64,000 nt of DNA from Nitrosospira multiformis (GTDB taxonomy: Bacteria; Pseudomonadota; Gammaproteobacteria; Burkholderiales; Nitrosomonadaceae), in contig JAFKJB010000003.1 of assembly GCA_017306155.1 (NCBI GenBank), forward strand, positions 124,001 to 188,000, given 5' to 3'. Both the position numbers and the translations under genes were made by a program. Position 1 is the stretch's first letter. The number at the start of each line of letters is the position of its first letter. A model generated the notes under the pieces. That model was not told where the DNA came from and did not search any database. It worked only from the letters and a program-made list of their open reading frames with translations. Of the stretch, positions 29,709 to 39,088 are shown one piece after another.

Positions 29709-32700
29709 ATGATTCCTCCTACAAGTGCTTTCGGAAAACTTCAACGAAACGAGCCTGGAACTGTTACTGCCTGGCATCCCTTGATCGATCACATGATCGA
29801 CGTCGCATCGGTTTTTGAATGCTTGTGCGCTTGTCGATCAATTCGCCGTTCAATGGAAAGAGCGGCAAGACGGGCACTAAATGAATGCGACATCGCGCGT
29901 CTGGCCGCACTCGCTTTCCTGCACGATATCGGAAAGGCAAACAGTGGATTTCAGGCCAAACGATGGAAAAACCCGGCGGAAGTCCCCAAAGGGTGGCCCG
30001 GTCATGCAGGGCATGGAATCGAAGCTCTCACGCTTTTTGAACCTTCCAGTCGACTTCAACACTTGTTAGCGCTCTTGCCTATTGAAGAGATGGATACGTG
30101 GGGGGAGGCCTGCTATCCATTGTTAATTGCCAGCATCAGTCATCACGGACGCCCCCTCAAGAATACAACCAGTGATTGGAATGGAATCTGGAAACCAGTT
30201 ACCGGCGCTTACGATCCGGCGATTGTGCTGCGCGAAATTGGAGAGCGAGTTGTAGATTGTTTCCCACAAGCCTTCAAAACGAATGGCAAAGTGCTACCTG
30301 ATGTGCCCGCGTTTGGGCATCTGTTCGCCGGCCTGGTGCAACTGGCAGACTGGCTGGGATCGGATACCGATTTTTTCTCATACTCCGAAAAAGGTGAGAA
30401 CCGAGCTGTTTCAGCAAAGGAAAGAGCACAAAAAGCTGTTTCTGCGATCGGCCTCGATGCAGATAGCTGGCGAAACAAGTTAAATATTCACGTTCCGAGC
30501 TTCACAGAGGCTTTCGGCATTGCGGCACCTCGACCTATCCAGGCAGCGATGACAGATGACCAGCTTGGTCCTTTGGTCATAGTCGAATCAGAAACCGGCA
30601 GTGGAAAAACGGAGGCTGCTTTATGGCGATTTATACATTTACTACGAAAGGGAGAGATCGACAGCCTTTATTTCGCTCTTCCCACCCGCGTCTCAGCTTC
30701 GCAGATTTATAACCGCGTTCAGGCCGCTGTCAAAAACCTCTGGCCGGAAAACCCACCCTTAATTGTGCGTGCCTTGCCAGGTTACGTGAATGCCGACGGC
30801 GCGGACGCAAAGCAATTGCCAAACTTTAAAGTGCAATGGTCTGATAATCCTGATGATGCCAAGGCTCATGAACGTTGGGCAGCGGAATCCTCCAAGCGAT
30901 TCCTCGCCGCGCCGATTGCAGTGGGAACCGTCGATCAGGCGCTGCTTGGCGGGCTACAGGTCCGGCACGCCCATTTGCGTTATGCGATGCTGTCGCGCAG
31001 CCTGCTCGTCGTGGACGAAGTGCACGCATCCGATGCTTACATGACCGTATTGATGGAACGGCTACTTCAGGCTCATCTCAATAATGGCGGCCATGCATTG
31101 CTGCTTTCGGCGACGCTGGGTTCCCGTGCCCGGAACCGTTATCTGGCGCTTTCGCCTGACGCAAGACGGGCGGCAACAGAGGCTATGTCCTTCGATAAAG
31201 CCTGCGCCGTTCCTTATCCGGCGATTTCCGATTCTCGGCGCGTTCAGGCGGTCGATGCTGCTGGCTACGTAAAAAGGGTGGCATGGACGACGCATGACGT
31301 GATCGATGAGCCCAGCAGGATTGCGCAAATGGCGATAGACACGGCCAAGGAGGGAGCAAAAGTCCTCGTCATACGCAATACTGTAGCGGCCGCGATTGCC
31401 ACACTGACCGCGATCGAGGAAAACATTCCAGAGGCGTCCTGGCTCTTTTCTGTAAATGGCACTTCCACATTGCACCACAGCCGCTTCAGCCGACAGGATC
31501 GCCCAATACTGGATCGAGCCATTGAAGCGCGGCTTGGAAAATACCGGCCTCCCGGTTCCTGCATTGTAGTCGGCACGCAGACGCTGGAGCAGAGCCTGGA
31601 TATCGATGCTGATGTCTTGATCACCGATCTGTGCCCTATGGATGTGCTGCTGCAACGCATTGGGCGGCTCCACCGCCATCCTGCGAACGAGCGGCCTCAA
31701 GCGTTTCAAACGGCGCAAGCCTGGATATTGACTCCAGCTGGGCATGACCTTGATCCGTTAATTGCCAAACCCCAGCACGGTTTGGGTATGTTCCGCAATG
31801 GCGGGGGAATCTACATGGATTTGCGCATATTGGAAGCAACGCAAATGTTGCTTCACAAACATGCCGCCACCTTAATTCCGGATGACAATCGCTACCTGGT
31901 CGAGATGGCGACACATCCTGAAAAGCTGAATGATATCCAGGAAAAGAAAGGCGAGAAATGGCAGGACATAGGACAAAGGATTGAAGGAGATACAGGCGCC
32001 AGAAAAACGATCGGACACCTGCAAGCACTCGACGTTTCGCAGATATTCGATGAGCAGCAGGAGTTCCCGAACGGTGTTCATATTGCAACTCGATTGGGAG
32101 CACAAGACCGCATTCTCAATTTCAACCCTTATCCGCCCGGACCATTTGGCGAGCCAATCAAGGAACTGCCCGTTCGTTACCATCTGCTACCTCGCGATCT
32201 TCCACCCGATGTTTTGCCAAGTGAGATAAGACAAGAAAAAACAAGCCTTACCTTTCATTTGGGTGCAGTGCAATTCCGATATTCTCGTTTTGGATTGGAA
32301 CGCATTGACGTCACGCAATCCGCTGACTCTGGAGATTTCCTTGACGCTTCATACTCCCTGCTTGATGAACCGCTGATACACGCACGGCTGGCGCATGGCG
32401 GTCAATCCGTGAGATTTAGCCTGCCCGGCCTGTTCATGGCGCTCGTGCAGGATGAAGTGCGCGATTTCCCCGCGCTACGCCCGCATCAGCGCCATCCGTG
32501 GCATGCCTTTACGGTTCAGATTGCGGCAATGGCATTGCATCAGGCTGGAGAAACTCAACCTTTTGTAACAGAGCAGGCATGGAAGGATGCTCTACTGGCA
32601 CTTACCCCCGAGCATCCGGATGGCTCCGCCTGGTGCCTGATCTCTCCACATGACAAGCCCGCCTTCATGCAGCCGCCGATACCGGATGGCGTGGTAACGG

Positions 32701-33926
32701 ACTGGAAAACGTTACGCGCGCCTGACGAACTGGACATGCTCGTCACCTCAAAAAACCATGATCTGAAAGCCGCCAGGATGTGGCAAGCGGAACCGGATGA
32801 CTGGGTAATGGCGTTGATCAGTTTGCAAACGCAGGAAGGATTCCTGGGGGCCGGAAATTATGGAATTTCCCGTATGAATGGAGGGTTCGCCAGCCGTCCG
32901 GCCCTCGGGGTGGTTCCCAAAGGCCATTGGGGGCGCCGCTGGCAACGGGATATTGCGGCACTGTTGAGTAATCGGGACAAGATAGCCGAACACATGAGCC
33001 TCAGTGCTGAAAACGGTATCGGACTCTTGTGGGTGGTACCGTGGAGCGGCGAAAAGAGTCTGGCTTTTTCTTCCCTTGATCCTTTCTATATCGAGATCTG
33101 CCGCCGCATTCGCTTTATTTCACAGGCCAATGGCCTGGCGATCGGTGCAATCGCCACCGGTAGCAAAGTCCCTCGTGTCAAAGCAAAGGACCGCAACGGC
33201 GTTACAGGGGACCCGTGGATGCCTGTCGACATCACGGCTGGTAAGGCATTGACCATTACCGGTGAAGGATTTCATTATAAGTTAGCTGCTGAGCTGCTTT
33301 TTGGCAACAAATTCCTGCGCCCGATCGCGCAGGTGACCGGTGCAGCAGACGGAACGGAAGGCATAGCGGTACTTGCGCAAGGTGTGACGCGAGGTCAGGG
33401 CAAAACCGAGGGCTATCACGAACGGCGTATCCCTATCTCCCCAAAGGTTCGCGGACTGCTTTTGCAGAAAGAATTTGATCTTCTGGCAACCATCGCTGGT
33501 GAGCGCGTTGAGGCTATTGCAAAAATACGAGGCGTACTGTGGGCTGCCGTGGCTACCCTGTTCGAGCAGGGAACCGTGAAAGATAGGTTTTCAGACAGCG
33601 CAAAAAATAAAGCCAGCGACGTTACCGAATCCTTCGAACAAGGCGAGGACGCGCGCTTCTTTGAAGAACTCAACGCGGAGATTGAATCCCGAGATCCTGA
33701 TCGCACGCGCTTGCAGTGGCTTCTATCCATGGCAGAGCGCGCCGAAATCATACTGAAAAACACTTTTATCGCCGGACCTCAAAGCGGCGAACGCCGTTAC
33801 CGAGCCCGTTCTACCGCGATGGCCAGGTTTCATAGCGGCCTGCGAAGCAGCAAAACCATTCCTGCTCTCGCCGATTATTATCGTCGAATAACCACTAATA
33901 AAGAGGATGTTCATGAGCCTGTCTGA
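29709..33926 (+). CDS. cas3-cas8e: Cas3-Cas8e (Cse1/CasA) fusion protein, type I-E
   Basis: One 1405-residue chain joins the effector nuclease-helicase to the Cascade large subunit. Residues 1-260 are the HD nuclease (LAFLHDIGKA, His72-Asp73). The superfamily 2 helicase follows with ETGSGKT (about 295-301), DEVH (436-439), LLSATLGSRA, and QRIGRLHRH (649-657). From about residue 885 to the end the sequence is a Cas8e-type domain (FSLPGLFMALVQDEVRDFPA, NYGISRMNGGFASRPALG, and a helical C-terminus). The sum equals separate Cas3 (about 890) plus Cse1 (about 500). No separate cas8e exists in the locus. Similar fusions are known in some type I-E systems such as Streptomyces griseus. It overlaps cse2 by 14 bp. 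Confidence 0.88.
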   Translation: MIPPTSAFGKLQRNEPGTVTAWHPLIDHMIDVASVFECLCACRSIRRSMERAARRALNECDIARLAALAFLHDIGKANSGFQAKRWKNPAEVPKGWPGHAGHGIEALTLFEPSSRLQHLLALLPIEEMDTWGEACYPLLIASISHHGRPLKNTTSDWNGIWKPVTGAYDPAIVLREIGERVVDCFPQAFKTNGKVLPDVPAFGHLFAGLVQLADWLGSDTDFFSYSEKGENRAVSAKERAQKAVSAIGLDADSWRNKLNIHVPSFTEAFGIAAPRPIQAAMTDDQLGPLVIVESETGSGKTEAALWRFIHLLRKGEIDSLYFALPTRVSASQIYNRVQAAVKNLWPENPPLIVRALPGYVNADGADAKQLPNFKVQWSDNPDDAKAHERWAAESSKRFLAAPIAVGTVDQALLGGLQVRHAHLRYAMLSRSLLVVDEVHASDAYMTVLMERLLQAHLNNGGHALLLSATLGSRARNRYLALSPDARRAATEAMSFDKACAVPYPAISDSRRVQAVDAAGYVKRVAWTTHDVIDEPSRIAQMAIDTAKEGAKVLVIRNTVAAAIATLTAIEENIPEASWLFSVNGTSTLHHSRFSRQDRPILDRAIEARLGKYRPPGSCIVVGTQTLEQSLDIDADVLITDLCPMDVLLQRIGRLHRHPANERPQAFQTAQAWILTPAGHDLDPLIAKPQHGLGMFRNGGGIYMDLRILEATQMLLHKHAATLIPDDNRYLVEMATHPEKLNDIQEKKGEKWQDIGQRIEGDTGARKTIGHLQALDVSQIFDEQQEFPNGVHIATRLGAQDRILNFNPYPPGPFGEPIKELPVRYHLLPRDLPPDVLPSEIRQEKTSLTFHLGAVQFRYSRFGLERIDVTQSADSGDFLDASYSLLDEPLIHARLAHGGQSVRFSLPGLFMALVQDEVRDFPALRPHQRHPWHAFTVQIAAMALHQAGETQPFVTEQAWKDALLALTPEHPDGSAWCLISPHDKPAFMQPPIPDGVVTDWKTLRAPDELDMLVTSKNHDLKAARMWQAEPDDWVMALISLQTQEGFLGAGNYGISRMNGGFASRPALGVVPKGHWGRRWQRDIAALLSNRDKIAEHMSLSAENGIGLLWVVPWSGEKSLAFSSLDPFYIEICRRIRFISQANGLAIGAIATGSKVPRVKAKDRNGVTGDPWMPVDITAGKALTITGEGFHYKLAAELLFGNKFLRPIAQVTGAADGTEGIAVLAQGVTRGQGKTEGYHERRIPISPKVRGLLLQKEFDLLATIAGERVEAIAKIRGVLWAAVATLFEQGTVKDRFSDSAKNKASDVTESFEQGEDARFFEELNAEIESRDPDRTRLQWLLSMAERAEIILKNTFIAGPQSGERRYRARSTAMARFHSGLRSSKTIPALADYYRRITTNKEDVHEPV

Positions 33927-34503
33927 TGTTGCTCAATCGGCGCTGCCCGAAAAACAAATTAACGACACGGCAGCTATCCCTCCCAGACAGGAGCAGTCAA
34001 TCTCGCGCCTGGCACACGTCATTGCCCAGGCGGCTCGCTTTTCCGGTGATAAGCATGGGCTGGACAATGGCGAACGGGCAGCACTGGCTCGGCTGGATCC
34101 CGATGGCGAAATCCGTCCTCATCAAGTGGCGGCGCTGTCGCGGGCGCTGATATATGCCGGTATTGAGCCGGATACGTTAAAACCCGAAGCGTGGCACGTG
34201 TGGGCGCTGATTGCGCACGGCATGGCTTTGGCCGGGCATGACGCAAGCCAAAATCTGGGACAGCAGCTCAGCAGTGCTGGAGTATCCGAATCTCGCGTTA
34301 CCAAACTGCTCACCTCTCGCGGTGATGCCTTCCGTCAGATATTGCCACGACTGTTGCGGCTGCTTGCCAGCAAAGGGATTGCCGTTAACTGGTATGAGTT
34401 AGGCGGGCTGATACTCAATCAGGCACGCGACGAAGAAAAAGCTGAAGCCATACGGCTAAAAATCGCGGGACGGTTTTTTGCTGCTGAAGCAAAAAAAGAT
34501 TGA
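33913..34503 (+). CDS. cse2: Type I-E Cascade small subunit Cse2 (CasB)
   Basis: Helical small subunit; two copies line the Cascade belly and stabilise the R-loop. The 196-residue product is helix-rich, with the ALARLDPDGEIRPHQVAAL segment, the WALIAHGMAL helix and LPRLLRLLASKGIAVNWYEL typical of CasB. An ATG at 33907 also exists, but AAGAGG (33901-33906) is correctly spaced only for the ATG at 33913. It overlaps the end of the fusion gene by 14 bp, so expression is coupled. Confidence 0.9.
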   Translation: MSLSDVAQSALPEKQINDTAAIPPRQEQSISRLAHVIAQAARFSGDKHGLDNGERAALARLDPDGEIRPHQVAALSRALIYAGIEPDTLKPEAWHVWALIAHGMALAGHDASQNLGQQLSSAGVSESRVTKLLTSRGDAFRQILPRLLRLLASKGIAVNWYELGGLILNQARDEEKAEAIRLKIAGRFFAAEAKKD

Positions 34504-34533
34504 AATATCAACCTTACAATTGGGAGACCCATA

Positions 34534-35733
34534 ATGCCACTGCCACGCTTCATTCAGATCCACACCCTGCACGCTTACCCCGCCGCACTGCTCAACCGCG
34601 ACGATGCAGGTCTGGCAAAACGCTTGCCGTTGGGCGATGCCATCCGCACGCGGATTTCCTCGCAGTGCCTGAAACGGCACTGGCGCATGACAGATGATCA
34701 GTTTGGATTGTCACGCCTGGATGTACCGATGGCTGTCCGCTCGCGAGTCACGCTGGAGCTTATCAGCAGGCGCATTCAGGACAACGGCGTTCCCCCTGAG
34801 TTGGCGCAGGCTGCCGCAGAAGCACTGCGTGAGGCCGGCCTGCTGGATAAGGGCGGCAAGGATAAAAAGGGTGAAGATGCCCTCAAAACGGGGCAGGCAG
34901 TGTTAATGGGCAAGCCGGAAATTGACTATCTAGTGGCACGTTGCACTGAATTGGCTCAATCCAGTCCTGATGAAAAGTCGATCAAGACTGCGATTGGCAA
35001 AACACTAAAAAACGAACAGAAAAACATTGAGGCACTCAAGCATGGCAGCGGGCTCGAATCCGCCTTGTTTGGCCGTATGGTAACCTCGGATATTCTTGCC
35101 AGCCGGGAAGCCTCCATCTACGTTTCCCACGCCTTTACCGTCCATCAGGCACAGGTGGAAAACGATTATTTCACGGTGGTGGATGATCTTTCGAGGGAAG
35201 CGGGCGAGTTGGGTTCCGCCGGTATTTTTGACACCGAACTTGCCTCAGGCCTCTATTACGGCTACGTAGTGGTCGATGTGCCGCAGTTGATTGAAAACCT
35301 GGAAGGCATCCCAGCCGAGGACTGTTTCGCCGAGACTACACGTCAGGAACGCCGCGAACTCGCGGGGCGCGTCGTGCAACATCTGGTACATCTGATCGCC
35401 ACCGTCAGCCCTGGCGCAAAGCGAGGTTCTACCGCACCTTTCGATTGGGCGAAACTCGTGCTGGTGGAGGCGGGCGATTGGCAGCCACGCAGCCTGGCCG
35501 GTGCATTTCACGACGCGCTGCCGTTGGAGGATAAAATCGGCACAGGGAGCCTCCGGCAACGGGCGGCGGGGCGCATGGCGGCCGAAATCCAGGCGATGGA
35601 TGAAGCTTATGGAGCGCCGCTTTCTCGCCGTTATCTGGCACTGGACCCTGTCAGTGTGCCAAGCGGCACCCGTCATAATCTTGCGCAACTGGCAGAATGG
35701 GCAAGCAGTATCGTGCGGCAGGGAGTCTGTTGA
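34534..35733 (+). CDS. cas7e: Type I-E Cascade backbone Cas7e (Cse4/CasC)
   Basis: Forms the six-copy filament that holds the crRNA spacer. The 399-residue protein starts FIQIHTLHAYPAALLNRDDA, with GDAIRTRISSQCLKRHWR (the RNA-binding start of the RAMP fold) and ALFGRMVTSD and EASIYVSHAFTVHQAQVENDY (thumb region). GIFDTELASGLYYGYVVVD is typical of CasC. It is slightly longer than E. coli CasC (363). It abuts cas5e directly. Confidence 0.94.
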   Translation: MPLPRFIQIHTLHAYPAALLNRDDAGLAKRLPLGDAIRTRISSQCLKRHWRMTDDQFGLSRLDVPMAVRSRVTLELISRRIQDNGVPPELAQAAAEALREAGLLDKGGKDKKGEDALKTGQAVLMGKPEIDYLVARCTELAQSSPDEKSIKTAIGKTLKNEQKNIEALKHGSGLESALFGRMVTSDILASREASIYVSHAFTVHQAQVENDYFTVVDDLSREAGELGSAGIFDTELASGLYYGYVVVDVPQLIENLEGIPAEDCFAETTRQERRELAGRVVQHLVHLIATVSPGAKRGSTAPFDWAKLVLVEAGDWQPRSLAGAFHDALPLEDKIGTGSLRQRAAGRMAAEIQAMDEAYGAPLSRRYLALDPVSVPSGTRHNLAQLAEWASSIVRQGVC

Positions 35734-36468
35734 ATGCCACGTCATCTTTTGTTGCAACTGGATGCGCCTCTTATCGCTTTTGGCGGTGAAACCATCGACA
35801 ACTTTGGCGTTATCCGCGACTTCCCGGCGGTTTCCATGATTACCGGACTGCTCGCAAATGCGCTTGGCTGGCGGCGGGAGGAGAGTGCATTGCATGACCG
35901 GTTGCAGAACCGGCTGATAATTGGGTCACGTCTGAATACACCCGTGCAGCGCCTCACTGACTTTCAAACCGCACAGTTGGGAAAAGATGACAAAGCCTGG
36001 ACAACATGGGGTACACCGGAAGAAAGACGCGGAGGCGCAGACACTTATAAAGGGCCGCACTTACGCTACCGTGACTATCACGCCGGGTTGAATGTTCTCG
36101 TCGCACTGCGTCTGGAACCTATGGAGGAAGTTCCCGCATTGGACGATCTTGCTCATGCACTGGATCATCCTGCGCGCCCGCTGTTTATCGGCCGCAAATC
36201 CTGCTTACCCAACCGAAGGATTTTTGCCGGCTGGCAGGAAGCCGACAACGTGCTGCATGCCCTCCAATCCGCCCGGTTCCCTGACGTGAGTAATGCCCCG
36301 TCCGTACGTATGCAGTGGCCCGAAGGCGAGGGCCGGCTTCCTGGAAATGGAGACCGCTTGATTGATCTGTGCGACGAGCGCAACTGGACCAGCGGTGTAC
36401 ACGGCGGCTGGAGGCCGGTCCGCGAGGGAAGCTTCATACCCCTGCTATCGGAAGGGGCGCAAACATGA
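35734..36468 (+). CDS. cas5e: Type I-E Cascade subunit Cas5e (CasD)
   Basis: Caps the 5' handle of crRNA in Cascade. The 244-residue RAMP protein reads LLLQLDAPLIAFGGETIDNFGVIRDFP, then SMITGLLANALGWRR and a C-terminal GRKSCLPNRRIF. The ATG follows the cas7e TGA without a gap and the stop overlaps cas6e by four bases (ATGA). Confidence 0.93.
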   Translation: MPRHLLLQLDAPLIAFGGETIDNFGVIRDFPAVSMITGLLANALGWRREESALHDRLQNRLIIGSRLNTPVQRLTDFQTAQLGKDDKAWTTWGTPEERRGGADTYKGPHLRYRDYHAGLNVLVALRLEPMEEVPALDDLAHALDHPARPLFIGRKSCLPNRRIFAGWQEADNVLHALQSARFPDVSNAPSVRMQWPEGEGRLPGNGDRLIDLCDERNWTSGVHGGWRPVREGSFIPLLSEGAQT

Positions 36469-37193
36469 CCCTCAAATTGATGCGCTTGCAGCCTGATGTT
36501 GTATCCCTGACTGCCTGGGCAGTTCGCAACAACGTGTTATCGCCCGATGGCGATGATGGATATGCATTGCACAGTTTGCTCAATAACGTATTTGGTGAAC
36601 AGGCACCCAAACCCTTCCGTCATCTGGGTGGTGGGCAAGGATTGCTTGCCTATACATCGGCAGAACTCGAATCCCTGCGCTTGAGCGCAAGCTTGGCTAC
36701 TCCTGATGCCGCGCGCGCATTGGGTCTGGATGAGTTGGACGCACGCCCGTTTCCTGATACATGGAAGGAGGGACAGAGCCTTGGGTTCGAAGTGAAGGTG
36801 CGGCCGGTGGTTCGAACTAAAGACGGCCGCGAACGGGACGTGTTTTTACATGCGGTTGGAGTTGCCTCATCAGTCGGCTCCAATGAAAGCAAGATAATAC
36901 GGGCAGAAATCTATCGCGACTGGCTTGTAAAGCAGTTTGCGGGTGATGAGGCGGCGCAAATCATGCATGCACAGATGGAATCGTTCTGTTTGACACATGT
37001 TTTGCGCAAGGAAAGCGCCCGAAATGATGGAAAACGCAGGTCACGCGCTGTTTCCGGGCCAAGCGTGGTTTTCAAAGGGCAATTACAAATTGGCAGTTCA
37101 GTTGCATTTACCAGACTGCTTGCGCGGGGCGTAGGACGACATCGGGCATTTGGTTTCGGCATGCTGTTGCTCAAACCTCCCGCTCTATGCTGA
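36465..37193 (+). CDS. cas6e: crRNA-processing endoribonuclease Cas6e (CasE)
   Basis: Cuts pre-crRNA at the base of the repeat hairpin and stays bound to the 3' handle. The 242-residue protein has the active-site pattern GYALHSLLNNVFG (Tyr and His as in E. coli CasE) and a C-terminal glycine-rich RAMP loop GVGRHRAFGFGMLLL. The start at 36465 overlaps the cas5e stop by four bases; an upstream in-frame ATG would overlap cas5e by 100 bp. The array repeat has the expected GC hairpin for it to recognise. Confidence 0.93.
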   Translation: MTLKLMRLQPDVVSLTAWAVRNNVLSPDGDDGYALHSLLNNVFGEQAPKPFRHLGGGQGLLAYTSAELESLRLSASLATPDAARALGLDELDARPFPDTWKEGQSLGFEVKVRPVVRTKDGRERDVFLHAVGVASSVGSNESKIIRAEIYRDWLVKQFAGDEAAQIMHAQMESFCLTHVLRKESARNDGKRRSRAVSGPSVVFKGQLQIGSSVAFTRLLARGVGRHRAFGFGMLLLKPPALC

Positions 37194-38077
37194 AAGGCCG
37201 CCTGGGGCTTGAAACCGCCCGTATACCCCATGCCGATCGCCACGGTTTGATATGGTTGGACCGTGGGGAGCTTTGCGTAGTCGATGGCTGCCTCAATTTC
37301 CAGTCTGGCAAAAATACACCCTCACTGCAGATTCTTCAGCTACCTCATCAGGCAATATCGATGATATTGCTGGGACCGGGCAGCAGCGTCACTCATGATG
37401 CGCTCCGCCTGCTGGCCCGGCACGGCACTTTAATGGCGGCAGTCGGAGTGGATGGCGTGCGCACCTATACGGCCCCACCTCTCATGCCGGATCGCTCGGA
37501 TGTGGCACGGCGGCAGGCGGAGTTGTGGGGAAGCCTACGACGGCGTATAAGTGTGGCGCGTCACATGTATGCATTACGATTAGGAGAGGTATTGCCGCAT
37601 CGTGACCTGGATACTTTACGGGGGATTGAAGGCGCGCGTGTCAAGATGATTTATCGTCTCATGGCTGAAAAATATGACATTCAATGGAATGGCCGCCACT
37701 ATGACCGGACAAATCCAAACGCTGCGGATATGCCAAACCAGGCGATCAATCATGCGGCTACTGCTGTGCAGGCTGCTGCCGCCATTGCCGTACAGTCATT
37801 GGCGGCTATTCCCCAACTCGGGTTTATTCACGAGGATTCAGGGCAGGCGTTTGTACTCGATATTGCAGATCTTTTCAGGGATTCCATAACGCTGCACATC
37901 GCTTTTTCGGCAGCAAAAAAGGCTGGGAACAGCGATGAAACAATAGATCGATTGGTAAGGCGTGAGGCAGCAGTAACCTTCAGAAAACAGGGAGTAATCC
38001 CCTCGATGATAGACAAAATCAAACAAGTCCTGCGTACCGAGGAGAAAAATGGCGCTGGTAGTGATAATGACGCGTGA
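37187..38077 (+). CDS. cas1: CRISPR integrase Cas1e
   Basis: Integrates new spacers into the array as a complex with Cas2. The 296-residue product has the type I-E features: RHGLIWLDRGELCVVDG in the N-terminal beta domain, catalytic Glu in GIEGARVKMIY, His in GFIHED and Asp in FVLDIADLF. It overlaps cas6e by 7 bp and cas2 by 29 bp. Confidence 0.96.
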   Translation: MLKGRLGLETARIPHADRHGLIWLDRGELCVVDGCLNFQSGKNTPSLQILQLPHQAISMILLGPGSSVTHDALRLLARHGTLMAAVGVDGVRTYTAPPLMPDRSDVARRQAELWGSLRRRISVARHMYALRLGEVLPHRDLDTLRGIEGARVKMIYRLMAEKYDIQWNGRHYDRTNPNAADMPNQAINHAATAVQAAAAIAVQSLAAIPQLGFIHEDSGQAFVLDIADLFRDSITLHIAFSAAKKAGNSDETIDRLVRREAAVTFRKQGVIPSMIDKIKQVLRTEEKNGAGSDNDA

Positions 38078-38339
38078 TGTTGCTTACCGTTATCGCGGGT
38101 TTCTTTCTTCGATAATGCTCGAGATTGCTCCAACCGTATATCTCTCTCCACGCATGAATCCCGGAGTAAGAGAAAGAGCGTGGGAAGTTCTCGCGGATTG
38201 GCACGAGGCCGAACCACAAGGAAGTATTGTCATGGTTTGGAGAGATACAAATGAAACCGGTGGAGTAGGCATAAAAAATTTAGGCAATCCCCCCTGCGAA
38301 TTGATGGAAATTGATGGTATGTGGGTGAGCAAACGATAA
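38049..38339 (+). CDS. cas2: CRISPR adaptation protein Cas2e
   Basis: Structural partner of Cas1 in spacer acquisition. The 96-residue sequence MALVVIMTRDVAYRYRGFLS, with YLSPRMNPGVRERAWEVLADW and GSIVMVWRDTNETGG, is a CasE-operon type (Cas2e, CT1978-like) protein of normal length. It lies within the tail of cas1 in another frame and is followed by the leader and array. Confidence 0.95.
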   Translation: MALVVIMTRDVAYRYRGFLSSIMLEIAPTVYLSPRMNPGVRERAWEVLADWHEAEPQGSIVMVWRDTNETGGVGIKNLGNPPCELMEIDGMWVSKR

Positions 38340-38411
38340 TGCAATTTGATCTTTAACAAAACGGATGATTTTTAAATAATACTTTTGTAGCTCAGTAGCT
38401 TAACTACAAGA
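38340..38411 (+). promoter_or_regulatory. CRISPR leader with pre-crRNA promoter
   Basis: AT-rich, 72 bp between the cas2 stop and the first repeat. TTAACA (38353-38358, five of six matches to the -35 consensus) and AATAAT (38375-38380, five of six to the -10) are 16 bp apart, which would start transcription about 25 bp before repeat 1. TTGTAG (38385-38390) and CTACAA (38404-38409) form an inverted repeat touching the first repeat. New spacers should enter at this end. Confidence 0.6.
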
Positions 38412-38990
38412 GATTCCCCCGCACCTGCGGGGATAGACCCGCGAAACTCGCCACTCCCCGTTTGGCCATGCAGATTCCCCCGCACCTGCGGGGATAGACC
38501 CGCAAGAAGCGCATCGAGGAAGTCGGCGGCGTCGATTCCCCCGCACCTGCGGGGATAGACCCTCGCTTGATGTTATGGTGTGATTCTAATGTGAGATTCC
38601 CCCGCACCTGCGGGGATAGACCCACTATGCGGAGCCTGGACAGCGGATACTCGATGATTCCCCCGCACCTGCGGGGATAGACCCGAGAGTTTCACCACGA
38701 CGATGGGTGGAGTGCCGATTCCCCCGCACCTGCGGGGATAGACCCCAGACCGCAAAGGCTCAGAAAGCCGCCATGCGGATTCCCCCGCACCTGCGGGGAT
38801 AGACCCAAGCGCGTGGTGCTCTACAGCCCGACAGGTAGGATTCCCCCGCACCTGCGGGGATAGACCCGCTGCCCGATATGTATCCAAAGACAGGCGAAAG
38901 ATTCCCCCGCACCTGCGGGGATAGACCGTAGTGCGTAGTGCCGTCCCAGCCCGTGCAGTAGATTCCCCCGCACCTGCGGGGATAAGACCG
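38412..38990 (+). CRISPR. Type I-E CRISPR array, 10 repeats and 9 spacers
   Basis: The 29-bp repeat begins GATTCCCCCG, has the hairpin CCCCGCACCTGCGGGG and ends GGATAGACCC, closely resembling the E. coli type I-E repeat in the same orientation. Repeats start at 38412, 38473, 38534, 38595, 38656, 38717, 38778, 38839, 38900 and 38961. All nine spacers are exactly 32 nt. Repeats 1-8 are identical; repeat 9 ends in G; repeat 10 has an extra A and ends in G, marking the leader-distal, oldest end. Spacer sources cannot be told without a search. Confidence 0.98.
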
Positions 38991-39088
38991 GGTGAATGAG
39001 GTCCTTTGGATAATGACATATCGATTAAGCCGGGCAGACAGTAAAAACAAAATTACCTTTACTTTTGTATATACATATGTAAAGTAGA

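Noticed and set aside
38386-38410. tRNA-like wording (GTAGCTCAGTAGCTTAA) before the CRISPR array
   Set aside because: It resembles a D-arm only; no acceptor, anticodon or T arm follows, and it falls inside the leader.
38991-39088. Possible continuation of the CRISPR array
   Set aside because: No further repeat-like sequence follows the degenerate tenth copy within 100 bp.
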